Of a DNA stretch of 64,000 nucleotides, positions 1 to 8,875 are shown in pieces; positions within the stretch are counted from its first letter, which is position 1; each line of letters opens with the position of its first letter. This stretch comes from Comamonas thiooxydans (GTDB lineage Bacteria; Pseudomonadota; Gammaproteobacteria; Burkholderiales; Burkholderiaceae_C). The notes below the pieces were generated by a model. It did not search any database. It was not told the origin of the DNA and saw only the letters and a list, made by a program, of their open reading frames with translations. The translations under genes and the position numbers were made by a program. The DNA is taken from assembly GCF_002157685.2 (NCBI RefSeq), contig NZ_AP026738.1:4898001-4962000 (forward strand). Reading direction: 5' to 3'.

Positions 1-258
1 ACGGCCTGTTCGGTGGCTCGTGACCAGCAGACTGTGGGCTCCTATGTGGACGACGCCGGCATCACCACTGCGGTGAAGGCCAAGATGGCCGAAGACAAGA
101 ATGTCTCTGCAACCGCCATCAGCGTGGAAACCATGAACGGCACCGTACAGCTGTCGGGCTTTGCCAAATCCGAAGCAGAAAAGGCCCGTGCCGGCGAAAT
201 TGCCCGCACGACCAAGCATGTGCGCGAAGTGCGCAACAGCATCGTGGTCAGACCCTGA
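1..258 (+). CDS. BON-domain lipoprotein, 5' end cut by window
   Basis: The frame is open from base 1 and reads T-A-C-S-V-A-R-D, so the gene begins before the window; the Cys in a TAC-S context looks like a lipobox, which would make this an outer-membrane lipoprotein of the OsmY/BON type. The visible 80-odd residues form one BON domain: an alpha/beta unit starting near ITTAVKAKM and ending with the typical VREVRNSIVV strand that follows the G-T-V-x-L-S-G motif. BON proteins are usually thought to bind phospholipid or stabilise the envelope under stress; the role here is inferred only. The GTG at 13 is not the real start. A strong terminator follows about 50 bases downstream. Confidence 0.85.
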   Translation, partial: TACSVARDQQTVGSYVDDAGITTAVKAKMAEDKNVSATAISVETMNGTVQLSGFAKSEAEKARAGEIARTTKHVREVRNSIVVRP

Positions 259-307
259 TCTGCCCGCATGAAGCAAAGCCCTGTCCGAGGGCTGCGCTTC
301 CAGCCCC

Positions 308-338
308 AAAGCCAGCTTTTGAGCTGGCTTTGTTTTTT
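308..338 (+). terminator. Rho-independent terminator after the BON gene
   Basis: A 10-bp perfect stem (AAAGCCAGCT at 308-317 with AGCTGGCTTT at 322-331, loop TTTG) is followed by a T-run at 333-338. It ends transcription of the BON lipoprotein gene. Confidence 0.9.
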
Positions 339-378
339 CCTACAACCGGGTCGCTGACTTCGCCATTAAAGTGTCCGC

Positions 379-1434
379 ATGCAAGTTTTCAACTGCGAGG
401 CCTGCGGCCACCTGATCTATTTTGAAAGCCTGCAATGCGTGCATTGCGGGGCCAGCCAGGCCTTTCTGCCCGACCAGTTGCGCGTCGGCATTCTGCCCCT
501 GGCCGGGGGCCCCGACGCACGCTACCGCGCCTGCGCCCACCGCCACAACATCAGCCTGTGCAATTTTGCGATCGAGGCCTCAGACCCGCAGCCGCTCTGC
601 GTTTCCTGCCGACAGACCGAATGGCTGCCGGACGGCGGCGATCCCGCCAATGAGCTGCGCTGGGCCAAGATCGAGGTCGCCAAGCGCAGGCTGTTCTACA
701 CCCTGGCCAGGCTGGGCCTGCTGGACCCTCATGGGCACCGCGTGGCCGAGCCGCGCTTTTCCCTGCTCGCGGATCTTCCCGGCCAGAACCCCGTCATGAC
801 CGGCCATGCCAGCGGCATGATCACGCTCAACGTGGTCGAGGCAGACGACGATGAGCGCGCCAAACGCCGTCAGGCCTTGCACGAGCCCTATCGCACGCTG
901 ATAGGACATCTGCGTCACGAATCGGGACATTTCTACTGGGATCAGCTGATAGCAAACAGCGTGCATCTGGAGCGCTTCAGGGCATTGTTTGGCTATGAGA
1001 ATCAGGACTATGCCCAGGCACTGCAGCGCCATTACGGCAAGGACCCGCTGGACAACAGCTGGCGCGGTCAGTTCATCAGCGCCTATGCCACGGCCCACCC
1101 CTGGGAGGACTGGGCCGAGACCTGGGCTCACTATCTGCACATGGTGGACTTGCTGGAGACCGCTGCCAGCTATGGCACCTGCATTACCGTGCCGGACATC
1201 CCCAGCACGGGCCAGCAACTCATTCAGAACCCGCTGGGGCCGGTGCCACCCGATTTTTCGGTGATGCAATCCCAGTGGGTGCCGCTGACCCTGCTGCACA
1301 ACAGCCTGAATCGCGGCCTCGGCCATGGCGACGCCTATCCCTTTGCCATTTCCGGCGCGGCCTGGGACAAGCTGCGCTTCGTCCACGAGACCATCAGCAG
1401 CTATCGCAGCAGGGTGACTAGCCAGGGAGGCTGA
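379..1434 (+). CDS. Putative zinc-binding metallopeptidase with N-terminal zinc ribbon
   Basis: 351 residues. The N-terminus carries two CxxC knuckles (CEACGH and CVHCGA) and later CVSC, forming a zinc-ribbon domain of the DUF2248 type. The C-terminal two thirds contain the metallopeptidase signature HESGH near residue 180 (context GHLRHESGHFYWD), followed by a WEDWAETWAHYLH stretch that probably supplies the third ligand. This matches the Peptidase_Mx family, whose substrates are not known. No signal peptide, so it is expected in the cytoplasm. It converges on coaD with only four bases between stop codons. Confidence 0.85.
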   Translation: MQVFNCEACGHLIYFESLQCVHCGASQAFLPDQLRVGILPLAGGPDARYRACAHRHNISLCNFAIEASDPQPLCVSCRQTEWLPDGGDPANELRWAKIEVAKRRLFYTLARLGLLDPHGHRVAEPRFSLLADLPGQNPVMTGHASGMITLNVVEADDDERAKRRQALHEPYRTLIGHLRHESGHFYWDQLIANSVHLERFRALFGYENQDYAQALQRHYGKDPLDNSWRGQFISAYATAHPWEDWAETWAHYLHMVDLLETAASYGTCITVPDIPSTGQQLIQNPLGPVPPDFSVMQSQWVPLTLLHNSLNRGLGHGDAYPFAISGAAWDKLRFVHETISSYRSRVTSQGG

Positions 1435-1438
1435 AAGC

Positions 1439-1933
1439 TCAGGCCTTGCGGCCGACCTTGAGCATCAGGCGCTCATGCACGCCCTTGGAGACGAACTTGT
1501 CCACATCGCCATTGAGCGTGGCAATCTCGCGCACAAAGGTGGAGCTGATGAACTGATAGCGATCGCTGGGCGTGAGGAACACGGTTTCCACCTCGGGCAT
1601 CAGTGTGCGGTTCATGCCGGCAAGCTGGAACTCATAGTCGAAGTCCGTCACCGCGCGCAGGCCGCGCACCATGGCCTTGGCGCCGCGCGCGAGCACGAAA
1701 TGCGCGAGCAGCCCGTCAAAGCTCTCCACCTCCACCTGCGGATAGTTGGCGCAGGACTCGCGCACCATGGCAATGCGCTCTTCCAACGAAAACAGCGTCT
1801 TTTTGTGATGGCCTGCCGCCACGGCCACGATGACCTTGCCAAACAGCTGTGCAGCCCGGCGCACCACATCTTCATGCCCCAGCGTGATCGGGTCAAAGGT
1901 TCCGGGGTAAACAGCAATCAGGTCCTGGCTCAT
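1439..1933 (-). CDS. coaD: Phosphopantetheine adenylyltransferase
   Basis: 164 residues, the normal size. Transfers AMP from ATP to 4'-phosphopantetheine, the penultimate step of coenzyme A synthesis, in the cytoplasm. The nucleotidyltransferase signature is present at the N-terminus ([18 protein letters not shown], with the T/HxGH-type GH) and the second motif lies near residue 125 ([13 protein letters not shown]). It is the last gene of a minus-strand run M16 catalytic - M16 non-catalytic - rsmD - coaD; 160 bases separate it from rsmD, so it may have its own promoter there. The rsmD-coaD pairing is widespread in bacteria. Confidence 0.97.
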   Translation of the reverse strand: MSQDLIAVYPGTFDPITLGHEDVVRRAAQLFGKVIVAVAAGHHKKTLFSLEERIAMVRESCANYPQVEVESFDGLLAHFVLARGAKAMVRGLRAVTDFDYEFQLAGMNRTLMPEVETVFLTPSDRYQFISSTFVREIATLNGDVDKFVSKGVHERLMLKVGRKA

Positions 1934-2093
1934 GGCTTATCTCTCTCCTGCGGGTCTTGATGAGGGTAAGGGCTGCTGCAGTGCAGCGTAAAGAGATTAT
2001 GCATTCAGGCCTGCACAGCGCTGACCCACGCAAAAAAGAGCTGCTGACGCCTCTGCTCGAAGCGCCTGCAGCTCCCGGTTCAATAGCAAAGGT

Positions 2094-2804
2094 CTACTGC
2101 TTCTTCAGCAGATGCGCATGGACGGCGCCGGCCTTCAGATAGCGATGCAGCTCCAGTCCCATTTCCAGCAGGCGCTCTTCGGCCCAGGCTTCGGGAGCTT
2201 CCAGGTAAATGAAGCCACCGTCGTTCAAGGCCGCAACGGCCGCCTTGAGCGCGGGCTCGAACAGCTCGGTCTGACCGAAGGGCGGATCCAGCAAGATCAG
2301 ATCCTGCCCCGCCACGGTCTTCAGGCAGCTCAGCGCATCACCGCGCTGCACCTTGACCATCCTGGCATCGAGCTTCTGCTGCAGACGCTGCAGCTGCTGC
2401 ACCAGGGCGGCATCCTGCTCGTTCATGATGACGCTGCTGGCGCCCCGCGATGCGGCCTCGAAGCCCAGCGCCCCCGTGCCCGAGAAGGCATCGACGCATT
2501 TCCAGTTGCTCAAGTCCTGACCCAGCCAGTTGAACAGGGTCTCGCGCACGCGATCGGGCGTGGGCCGCAGACCAGGCTTTTGCGCCACGGCCAGACGCGT
2601 GCGGCGCCATTGCCCGCCGATGATGCGGATTTCACCGGCCCCGGTGGCCGCCGGCTTGGCGGCGGCAGGCTGGGCGGCCTTGGCTCCGGGGCGGGCCGGA
2701 CGGCTGGCCGCCAGCTCCTGCGCCTTGCGCTCGGACTCGTGAATCATCTTGTCCAGCGCCTTGCGGCCTGCGGGGGTGTGTAGCTTGATGGCGCTGCGGC
2801 TCAT
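2094..2804 (-). CDS. rsmD: 16S rRNA (guanine966-N2)-methyltransferase
   Basis: 236 residues. Methylates G966 of 16S rRNA in the 30S subunit. The core begins at GEIRIIGGQWRRTRL near residue 57, with the SAM-binding motif VDAFSGTGALGFEAASRGA and the catalytic LLDPPFG (N/D-PPF) motif. Odd feature: about 55 residues rich in Ala, Pro and Lys precede the core, whereas most RsmD proteins begin close to the IRIIGG motif. The extended start is kept because the ATG overlaps the stop of the upstream M16 gene (ATGA, 2801-2804), a standard coupling arrangement. Confidence 0.95.
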   Translation of the reverse strand: MSRSAIKLHTPAGRKALDKMIHESERKAQELAASRPARPGAKAAQPAAAKPAATGAGEIRIIGGQWRRTRLAVAQKPGLRPTPDRVRETLFNWLGQDLSNWKCVDAFSGTGALGFEAASRGASSVIMNEQDAALVQQLQRLQQKLDARMVKVQRGDALSCLKTVAGQDLILLDPPFGQTELFEPALKAAVAALNDGGFIYLEAPEAWAEERLLEMGLELHRYLKAGAVHAHLLKKQ

Positions 2805-4153
2805 GGCTTGGCTCCGAGAGTGATGGTGACCATGCGCTCGGGCTGGAGCATGCGCTGCATCGCCTCCTTCACGTCCTTGGTGGTCAGAGCCTGAACGCGA
2901 TCGGTCCAGTGCTCCAGATAGTCGAGCGGCAGGCCATTCCAGGCAATGTTGGCCACATTGCCCAGCAGCTTGCGATTGCTGTCTATGCGCAAGGCAAAGC
3001 CGCCGATCAGATTGTCCTTGGCCGCCTTGAGTTCCTTGTCGCTAGGACCTTCGGCTATGAATTTGCGCAACACGTCCTGCGAGACCTTGAGTGCCTCGGC
3101 CGCCTGGTCGGGACGGGTCTGCAGGCCGATGATGAAGGCACCACGATCCAGTCCCGGCGAGAAGTCGCTGGAGACCCCGTAGGTCAGGCCCCGCTTTTCA
3201 CGCACCTCCTCCATCAGCCTGGAGGTGAAGCCGCCGCCGCCCAGGATATGGTTGCCCACCATCACGGCCAGAAAATCGGGGTTGTTGCGCGCAATGCCGG
3301 GCTGGCCTATCAGCACCTGGGCCTGGGCCGACTCGAACGGGATGTTCTCGACCTTGGCTTGCTGCAGGTCCTGCACCTTGCTCACGGCAGGAAGCGGCGG
3401 GCAGTCATTGCCATTGGTGGCCTGCAGCGGCCCCAGCAGCTGCTTGACCATGGCATCGGCCTGCTGGCGATTGACCGCCCCCACCACGCTGACCTTGGCG
3501 CGGCAGGCGGCAATCAGCTTGCGGTGAAAGTCCTGCATGGCCGAAACATCGATCCGGGACAGGCTGTCGACCGTGGTCTGATAGCCATAGGGCGAGCTGC
3601 CGAAAACCGCCTTGCGGAAGGCCTTGGAAGCCACGGTGCCGGGACGGGTGTCGGCTTCCTTGATGGAGGCGCTCCAGCGTTCTCGGTCACGCTGCCACAC
3701 GGCTTCCGGCCAGCTTGGCGAGGCAATCTGGCGTGCCGCCAGGGCCACGGCCTTTTGCTGCAGATTGGGCTCGGTCAGGGTGCGCAGGCCATAGCTGAAG
3801 CTGTCACGCCCCGCGCTGGCGCCAAAGCTGGCCCCCAGGTCGGCCCAGGCCTGACCCAGTCCGTTTTCATCCAGCGCAGGCGCATCGCCTGCCGCCTTGA
3901 TGCCCTTGGAGGACATCATGGCCACGGCTGTCGCCAGGCCCACCTTGTCCTCGGGATCACGGCGGCTGCCGGCGTCGAAGTCCACCTGCACATCCACCAT
4001 GGGAATGCCGGGACTTTGCACCAGCCAGACCTGGGCGCCACTGGGCTGGGTCCAATGCTCTATCGGCAGCAAGGCCCAGGCAGATTGGGTTAAAAAACCC
4101 ATTCCAGCGCTTACTACAAAGGCGCCAGCAGCTATCTTTTTCATAGTTTTCAT
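2801..4153 (-). CDS. M16-family peptidase, non-catalytic subunit
   Basis: 450 residues with a signal peptide (hydrophobic stretch ending ..QSAWA near residue 28). Two M16 halves are visible, but the zinc motif HxxEH is absent: the equivalent position reads VGLATAVAMMS. The C-terminal half keeps the substrate-binding R/Y pair (EKRGLTYGVSSDF). This is the pattern of the inactive partner in two-subunit periplasmic M16B proteases, in which the neighbouring gene supplies the active site. Translation is coupled to rsmD downstream by a 4-base overlap, and the active subunit gene lies 17 bases upstream. Confidence 0.9.
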   Translation of the reverse strand: MKTMKKIAAGAFVVSAGMGFLTQSAWALLPIEHWTQPSGAQVWLVQSPGIPMVDVQVDFDAGSRRDPEDKVGLATAVAMMSSKGIKAAGDAPALDENGLGQAWADLGASFGASAGRDSFSYGLRTLTEPNLQQKAVALAARQIASPSWPEAVWQRDRERWSASIKEADTRPGTVASKAFRKAVFGSSPYGYQTTVDSLSRIDVSAMQDFHRKLIAACRAKVSVVGAVNRQQADAMVKQLLGPLQATNGNDCPPLPAVSKVQDLQQAKVENIPFESAQAQVLIGQPGIARNNPDFLAVMVGNHILGGGGFTSRLMEEVREKRGLTYGVSSDFSPGLDRGAFIIGLQTRPDQAAEALKVSQDVLRKFIAEGPSDKELKAAKDNLIGGFALRIDSNRKLLGNVANIAWNGLPLDYLEHWTDRVQALTTKDVKEAMQRMLQPERMVTITLGAKP

Positions 4154-4170
4154 AGGTTTCTCCGCTGCGC

Positions 4171-5640
4171 TCAGTGCATGGATTTATCTGCATCCGCCTT
4201 GCCCGACATGGGACGCTGGGGCTTGCTACCCGCGGGCAGAGGCTGAGGCACCAGGGTGCCGACAGTGAGCTGGTCGTCACCAAAATATTTGGCGGCCACG
4301 GCCTTCACATCGTCAGAGGTGACTTTGCGCAGTTCGGCCAGCAGCTTGTCCTCGGCATCCAGCGGCATGTTCTGGATCCAGTAATTGCCCAGGTTCTGGG
4401 CCTGACCCATGACGGAATCACGCTCATAGACGTTGGAGGCCATCCACTGTGTCTTGACGCGCTCCAGTTCATCGGCCTGCACGCCCTCATCAGCCACCTT
4501 CTTGATCTGGGCACGCAGAGCAGCTTCCACATCGGCCACGGTCTTGCCCTGGGCCGGAACGCCGGTCAACATGAACAGGCTGGGCCCGCGCCCCATGATG
4601 TTGGCCGAGCTGCCGGCGCTATCGGCCACACGACCATTGGCCTGGCCTTCGCCCTGCACCAGGGCGCGCTCCAGGCGAGCGCCGTCATAACCGTCCAGCA
4701 CGGCGGACAGCACCAGCAGCGCCAGCGCGTCCTTGTCCTCTGCCTGCAGCTTGTCCACGCTCTTCAAGGTGGGCGTGCGATAGGCCATGGCGATAAAGGC
4801 CTGCTCGGCCGGCTGCTTGACCTCGATGCGGCGCACGCCGATCTGCCTGGGTTCGATCTGCGGCTTGCGCTGAGGCAGAGCACGCGCGGGAATGCTGCCG
4901 TAATACTTCTCGGCCCAGGCACGCACCTGGTTGACGTTCACATCACCCACCACCACCACGGCGGCGTTGGCAGGCACATACCAGCGCTTGTGGAAGTCGC
5001 GCACATCGCCGGGCGTCATGGAGTTCAGATCGCTCATCCAGCCCACCACGGGGCGGCGATAGGGCGAGGCCATGAAGGTTGCCGCCATCAGCTGCTCCAT
5101 CAGCATGGCACGCGGCTGGTCGTCGGTGCGCATGCGGCGCTCTTCCTTGATGACCTCGATTTCCTTCTTGAATTCGGAGTCCGGCCACTGGTTGTTGGCA
5201 AAACGGTCGGACTCCAGCTTCATCACGTCTTCCAGACGGTTGGACGGAATCTGCTGGTAGTAGCCCGTGTAGTCACGCCAGGTAAATGCGTTTTCCTGGC
5301 CGCCCAGCGCCGCCACGCGACGCGAGAAGTCTCCGGGCTTGACGCTTTTGGAGCCCTTGAACATCATGTGCTCCAGCGCATGGGCCACGCCCGTGGTGCC
5401 GTCGACCTCGTCCATGGAGCCTACGCGTACCCAGACCATGTGCACGGCCGTGGGCGCGCGCCGGTCGGGCTGCACGATCAGCTGCATGCCGTTCTTCAGC
5501 GTGAACTGCTGCACTTGCGACGCGGCCGCCGTGGCGGCAGCAGGCACAGGTTGCGACGATGCGCCCGGCGCAGCCAAGGCTGCCCCAGCGCTCAAACAGG
5601 CCATTAAGCCCAGTACAGGGAGTGCGCGTACATGTTTCAT
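4171..5640 (-). CDS. M16-family zinc peptidase, catalytic subunit
   Basis: 489 residues from the ATG at 5640 (MKHVRALPVLGL), which gives a signal peptide ending near ALAAPG; longer frames up to 5874 would run through ftsY and are rejected. The inverted zinc motif is intact as HALEHMMFKG, with the downstream glutamate expected in the ENAFT-YQQIPSN stretch. Probably a periplasmic protease that degrades peptides together with the inactive partner encoded just downstream. The start lies only 28 bases from the divergent ftsY start, and no Shine-Dalgarno sequence is visible. Confidence 0.93.
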   Translation of the reverse strand: MKHVRALPVLGLMACLSAGAALAAPGASSQPVPAAATAAASQVQQFTLKNGMQLIVQPDRRAPTAVHMVWVRVGSMDEVDGTTGVAHALEHMMFKGSKSVKPGDFSRRVAALGGQENAFTWRDYTGYYQQIPSNRLEDVMKLESDRFANNQWPDSEFKKEIEVIKEERRMRTDDQPRAMLMEQLMAATFMASPYRRPVVGWMSDLNSMTPGDVRDFHKRWYVPANAAVVVVGDVNVNQVRAWAEKYYGSIPARALPQRKPQIEPRQIGVRRIEVKQPAEQAFIAMAYRTPTLKSVDKLQAEDKDALALLVLSAVLDGYDGARLERALVQGEGQANGRVADSAGSSANIMGRGPSLFMLTGVPAQGKTVADVEAALRAQIKKVADEGVQADELERVKTQWMASNVYERDSVMGQAQNLGNYWIQNMPLDAEDKLLAELRKVTSDDVKAVAAKYFGDDQLTVGTLVPQPLPAGSKPQRPMSGKADADKSMH

Positions 5641-5657
5641 AGAATGATGCGATTCTA
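5640..5657. promoter_or_regulatory. Divergent overlapping -10-like elements between M16 gene and ftsY
   Basis: The 28 bases between the two start codons hold an inverted repeat TAGAAT-gatgcg-ATTCTA. TAGAAT matches the sigma70 -10 hexamer in five of six positions and reads this way on both strands. If used, the plus-strand transcript would have a leader of about 17 bases and the minus-strand transcript would be nearly leaderless. No good -35 is seen on either side, so this is a weak call. Confidence 0.35.
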
Positions 5658-5668
5658 AAAACCCGCCA

Positions 5669-6826
5669 ATGTTCAGTTTTTTCAAGAAAAAGCCCAGTTC
5701 ACCCGATGCAGTGAACACCACGCCCGCTGCCGAGGCAGCCGCGGCGCCCGCTCCTGCCCCGCAAACCGGGCCAGCTCCACAGGATACGCCTGCCGAAAAC
5801 GGCAGCAGCTCCTGGTGGCGCAAACCCTTTGGTGGCAGCTCGACGGCCAAGGCCGCCGAAGATCGGTCTGCCACTCAGGATTTTGTAGCAGCCCCCGAGC
5901 CTACCGCAAAGCCGCAAGCCCCAAATTCCCGTCAAAGCTGGATGGAACGCCTGAAAGCCGGTCTGCGCAAGACCGGCTCCAGCATCGCCACCGTCTTTAC
6001 CGGCACGCAGATCGACGACAGGCTCTATGAAGAGCTGGAAGACGCGCTGCTGATGGCCGACACCGGCGTCAAGGCCACCCAGCATCTGCTGGAAGACCTG
6101 AAGCGCCGCGTCAAGGACACCAAGACCACCGAACCCGCCGCCGTCAAGGCGCTGCTGGCCGATGCGCTGACCGATTTGCTGAGGCCCCTGGAAAAGCCGC
6201 TGACCATCGGCGAGCACACACCGACCGTCATCATGGTGGCCGGCGTCAATGGTGCGGGCAAGACTACCTCCATCGGCAAGCTGACCAAGCATCTGGCCGA
6301 CGGCGAGCAGTCCGTGCTGCTGGCCGCCGCCGACACCTTCCGCGCCGCCGCGCGCGAGCAGCTGGGCGTCTGGGCCAATCGCAACACCGTGGAAATCATC
6401 AGCCAGGACGGTGGCGACCCCGCCGCCGTGAGCTTCGATGCCGTCTCCGCCGGCAAGGCGCGCAAAAAGGATGTGGTGCTGGTCGATACGGCCGGACGCC
6501 TGCCCACGCAGCTGCATCTGATGGAAGAGCTCAAGAAGATCAAGCGCGTGGTGAACAAGGCCGACGGCACGGCGCCGCACGAGGTGCTGCTGGTGATTGA
6601 CGGCAACACCGGCCAGAACGCCCTGACCCAGGTGCGTGCCTTCGACGATGCGCTGCAGCTCACGGGCCTGATCGTCACCAAGCTCGACGGCACAGCCAAG
6701 GGCGGCGTCCTGGCCGCGATTGCACAGGAACGCCCCGTGCCCGTCTACTTCATCGGCGTGGGCGAGAAGATCGAGGATCTGGAAACCTTCAGCGCACGCG
6801 AGTTCGCCCAGGCCCTGCTGTCCTGA
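5669..6826 (+). CDS. ftsY: Signal recognition particle receptor
   Basis: 385 residues. Docks the SRP-ribosome complex at the inner membrane through its GTPase NG domain. After a roughly 75-residue Ala/Pro-rich, low-complexity N-terminal region comes the N domain (from about residue 85, LKAGLRKTGSSIATV) and the G domain with all motifs: P-loop GVNGAGKTTSIGKL, DTFRAAAREQL, DTAGRLPTQ, TKLDGTAKGG and the closing GVGEKIEDLETF. The N-terminal part is proline/alanine rich rather than strongly acidic as in E. coli, as in many betaproteobacteria. A bidirectional terminator follows. Confidence 0.97.
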   Translation: MFSFFKKKPSSPDAVNTTPAAEAAAAPAPAPQTGPAPQDTPAENGSSSWWRKPFGGSSTAKAAEDRSATQDFVAAPEPTAKPQAPNSRQSWMERLKAGLRKTGSSIATVFTGTQIDDRLYEELEDALLMADTGVKATQHLLEDLKRRVKDTKTTEPAAVKALLADALTDLLRPLEKPLTIGEHTPTVIMVAGVNGAGKTTSIGKLTKHLADGEQSVLLAAADTFRAAAREQLGVWANRNTVEIISQDGGDPAAVSFDAVSAGKARKKDVVLVDTAGRLPTQLHLMEELKKIKRVVNKADGTAPHEVLLVIDGNTGQNALTQVRAFDDALQLTGLIVTKLDGTAKGGVLAAIAQERPVPVYFIGVGEKIEDLETFSAREFAQALLS

Positions 6827-6896
6827 AGCACAAGAACCATAGCTGCCAGCGCTTTATCTATCGAGTTTTCAGATAGATTAAACACTGAAGCCCAAT

Positions 6897-6921
6897 AAAG
6901 GAGCGCGCAAGGCGCTCCTTT
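6897..6921. terminator. Bidirectional terminator between ftsY and cutA
   Basis: Perfect 10-bp stem AAAGGAGCGC (6897-6906) with GCGCTCCTTT (6912-6921), loop GCAAG. A-rich on the left and T-rich on the right, so it can serve both convergent genes. Confidence 0.85.
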
Positions 6922-6933
6922 ATTATTCAGCGT

Positions 6934-7308
6934 TCAAGACTGCACCTGCTGCTTGAGCCATTTGGCATAGTCGTTCAGGCAGCGCTCGGTGCGCATGGTG
7001 ATCTGGGGCACTTCATAGCTGTGATGGCTGCGCAGCAGCGCGGTCAGCCGCGGCAGGGCCTCGGGCAGGGTCTTGCAGATCAGGCGCCATTCGGGGGCTG
7101 TCTGCAGCACGCCATCCCACTCGTAATACGAGGTGATGCGCTCGGTCTGCACACAGGCCGCAGCCTTGGCCGCGACCAGTGCCCGCGCCATGTCTTCGGC
7201 CTCTGCCGAGTGCCCAACGGTCGTCGTCACCACGCACAGCGTGGCCCAATGGCTGTCCTGCGCGGACGCAGACTTGAGTGTGGCGGTCTGGGTAGATGTG
7301 GTGCTCAT
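6934..7308 (-). CDS. cutA: Divalent-cation tolerance protein CutA
   Basis: 124 residues. Small trimeric PII-like protein linked to copper tolerance in E. coli; its molecular role is still unsettled. Recognised from the CVVTTTVGHSAEAEDMARALV start of the ferredoxin-like fold, the conserved AACVQ-ERITSYYEWDG segment and the SYEVPQI motif close to the C-terminus. The first 20 or so residues are a Ser/Thr-rich extension. Convergent with ftsY across a shared terminator. Confidence 0.93.
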   Translation of the reverse strand: MSTTSTQTATLKSASAQDSHWATLCVVTTTVGHSAEAEDMARALVAAKAAACVQTERITSYYEWDGVLQTAPEWRLICKTLPEALPRLTALLRSHHSYEVPQITMRTERCLNDYAKWLKQQVQS

Positions 7309-7350
7309 GTCGCCTAGTCTAGGCCCAAGACCGCCCTGCCCGCCACAGCC

Positions 7351-8355
7351 CTACACCGGATACAGACCCAGTTGCTGCGCACGCAGCCGCGTCAGTCCCA
7401 GCAGCGCATCGGTGAACGGAGTGGTCATGCCGCACATGGCGCCCATCTCGCGCACGGCGCCCACCAGGGCGTCCAGCTCCACCGGCTTGCCGGCTTCCAC
7501 GTCCTGCAGCATGGAGGTCTTGAAGCCGCCCAGCTTGAGCGTGACCTGATGGCGGTCCTGCGGGCTGTCGGCAATCGGCAGGCCGATGCGCGCGCCGATT
7601 TCCCGAGCCTCCAGCATCACGGCCGTGATGAAGTTGCGCACCAGCTCATCGCCCAGAATCCTGTCCGTGGTCGCGCCCGTGATCGCACTGACGGGGTTCA
7701 TGGTCATATTGCCCCAGAGCTTGTACCAGGCGTCACGCTGGATGTTGTCGCTGAGCCTGACCTCGATGCCGCCCGCACGCAGCAGCTCGGCCAGCGCCAG
7801 CAGGCGCGGCGTGGGCGCATCGCCGGGCAGGGCCGTGGGCTCGCCAACGATGAGGCTGTTGCCGAAATGCCGGCGCACCACGCCCGGCGCGTCGAGCGAG
7901 CAGCTGGCATGCACCACCGAGCCGAGCACCTGTCCGGTAGGAATGGCGCGCGCAATCTCGCCCTGCGGATCCACGGCCTTGAGCTGCAGGCCGCGCAGGC
8001 CGGCATCCACGCCACCGGCGAGAAACCACCAGGGCACGCCGTTCATGGCGGTCAGCACCAGGGTCTGCGGGCCGATCAGCGGTGCGACGGCACGCGCCAC
8101 ATCGGGCATGGACGGCGCCTTGACGGCAATCACCACCACATCCTGCACGCCCAGGGCGGCCGGGTCCTGCTGCGCATTGACGGCCACGGTCTCGCGCTCC
8201 TCGCCATGCACCAGCGTCAGGCCGGTGTGCTGCAGTGCTGCCAGCGTCTGGCCCCGCGCCACGGCGCTCAACTCGCAGCCGGCCCTGGCCAGCGCCACGC
8301 CCAGCCAGCCGCCAATGGCGCCGGCACCGTAGATACAGACTTTCTTCAAACTCAT
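7351..8355 (-). CDS. panE: 2-dehydropantoate 2-reductase family protein
   Basis: 334 residues. Family members reduce ketopantoate to pantoate with NADPH in pantothenate synthesis. The N-terminal nucleotide motif GAGAIGGWLG, the LTAMNGVPWW segment (conserved NG) and the catalytic lysine region near DAWYKLWGNMTMNPVSA (K and N conserved) are all visible. Many genomes of this group hold several PanE-like paralogues, some of them catabolic, so the exact substrate is uncertain. It stands alone; a 237-base non-coding stretch separates its start from the divergent small gene. Confidence 0.85.
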   Translation of the reverse strand: MSLKKVCIYGAGAIGGWLGVALARAGCELSAVARGQTLAALQHTGLTLVHGEERETVAVNAQQDPAALGVQDVVVIAVKAPSMPDVARAVAPLIGPQTLVLTAMNGVPWWFLAGGVDAGLRGLQLKAVDPQGEIARAIPTGQVLGSVVHASCSLDAPGVVRRHFGNSLIVGEPTALPGDAPTPRLLALAELLRAGGIEVRLSDNIQRDAWYKLWGNMTMNPVSAITGATTDRILGDELVRNFITAVMLEAREIGARIGLPIADSPQDRHQVTLKLGGFKTSMLQDVEAGKPVELDALVGAVREMGAMCGMTTPFTDALLGLTRLRAQQLGLYPV

Positions 8356-8592
8356 GCTCTTGTCTCTCCTGTCTTATATCAATCTCAAAAACAGTAGCAG
8401 CTGGTGCTTTACCGCAAAGCATCCGAAGACCTTCACCCTTGAATCCAGGCGAGATCTTCGCGGCCGCTGTTCATTGTTGATACGTTAACAGCAGTATCCA
8501 CCCGCGCGACACTGAAGGCCGTTGACAGCTGGGCACCCCGCACTGCGCACCATGCCAGCTGCCCTGTTCATCGCATTTTCAAGGACCGATTC

Positions 8593-8805
8593 ATGAGCTC
8601 CAACACCACCGTCGTCAATCTCACAGCCCAGATCACGGCACTGGCCACTGCCTTGCGCATCGTGCTGGACGCCAGCCCCCAGGCCGCCCAGACGCGCGTG
8701 CAACTGGCTGCCGCGCTGGACAAGACCATTCACGATGCGCTGGAAGAAGGGGTCTGGGACAACGCCGACGGTGTCAAGACCATCAGGGCAGCGCTGCTGG
8801 GCTGA
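8593..8805 (+). CDS. Small hypothetical protein
   Basis: 70 residues, predicted all-helical, no signal peptide, no cysteine. A start at ATG 8593 is preceded by AAGGA about 10 bases upstream. Composition (heptad-like LTAQITALATALRIVL, then AALDKTIHDALEEG) suggests a small helical bundle. I do not recognise a family. It is followed within 40 bases by a terminator hairpin shared with the convergent aldehyde dehydrogenase gene. Confidence 0.7.
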   Translation: MSSNTTVVNLTAQITALATALRIVLDASPQAAQTRVQLAAALDKTIHDALEEGVWDNADGVKTIRAALLG

Positions 8806-8822
8806 TGGGCGGCGTACCCATC

Positions 8823-8845
8823 AAAAAACCGGGCACAAGGCCCGG
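8823..8845 (-). terminator. Terminator of the sugar-acid operon
   Basis: Stem CCGGGC (8829-8834) with GCCCGG (8840-8845), loop ACAAG. On the minus strand it is followed by six T residues (A-run at 8823-8828), so it terminates the aldehyde dehydrogenase transcript. Confidence 0.8.
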
Positions 8846-8875
8846 CAAAAGAGAAGCAGCAATCAACACTCTCGC

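Noticed and set aside
5641..5874. Extension of the catalytic M16 gene up to 5874
   Set aside because: Would overlap ftsY and remove the signal peptide from the N-terminus.
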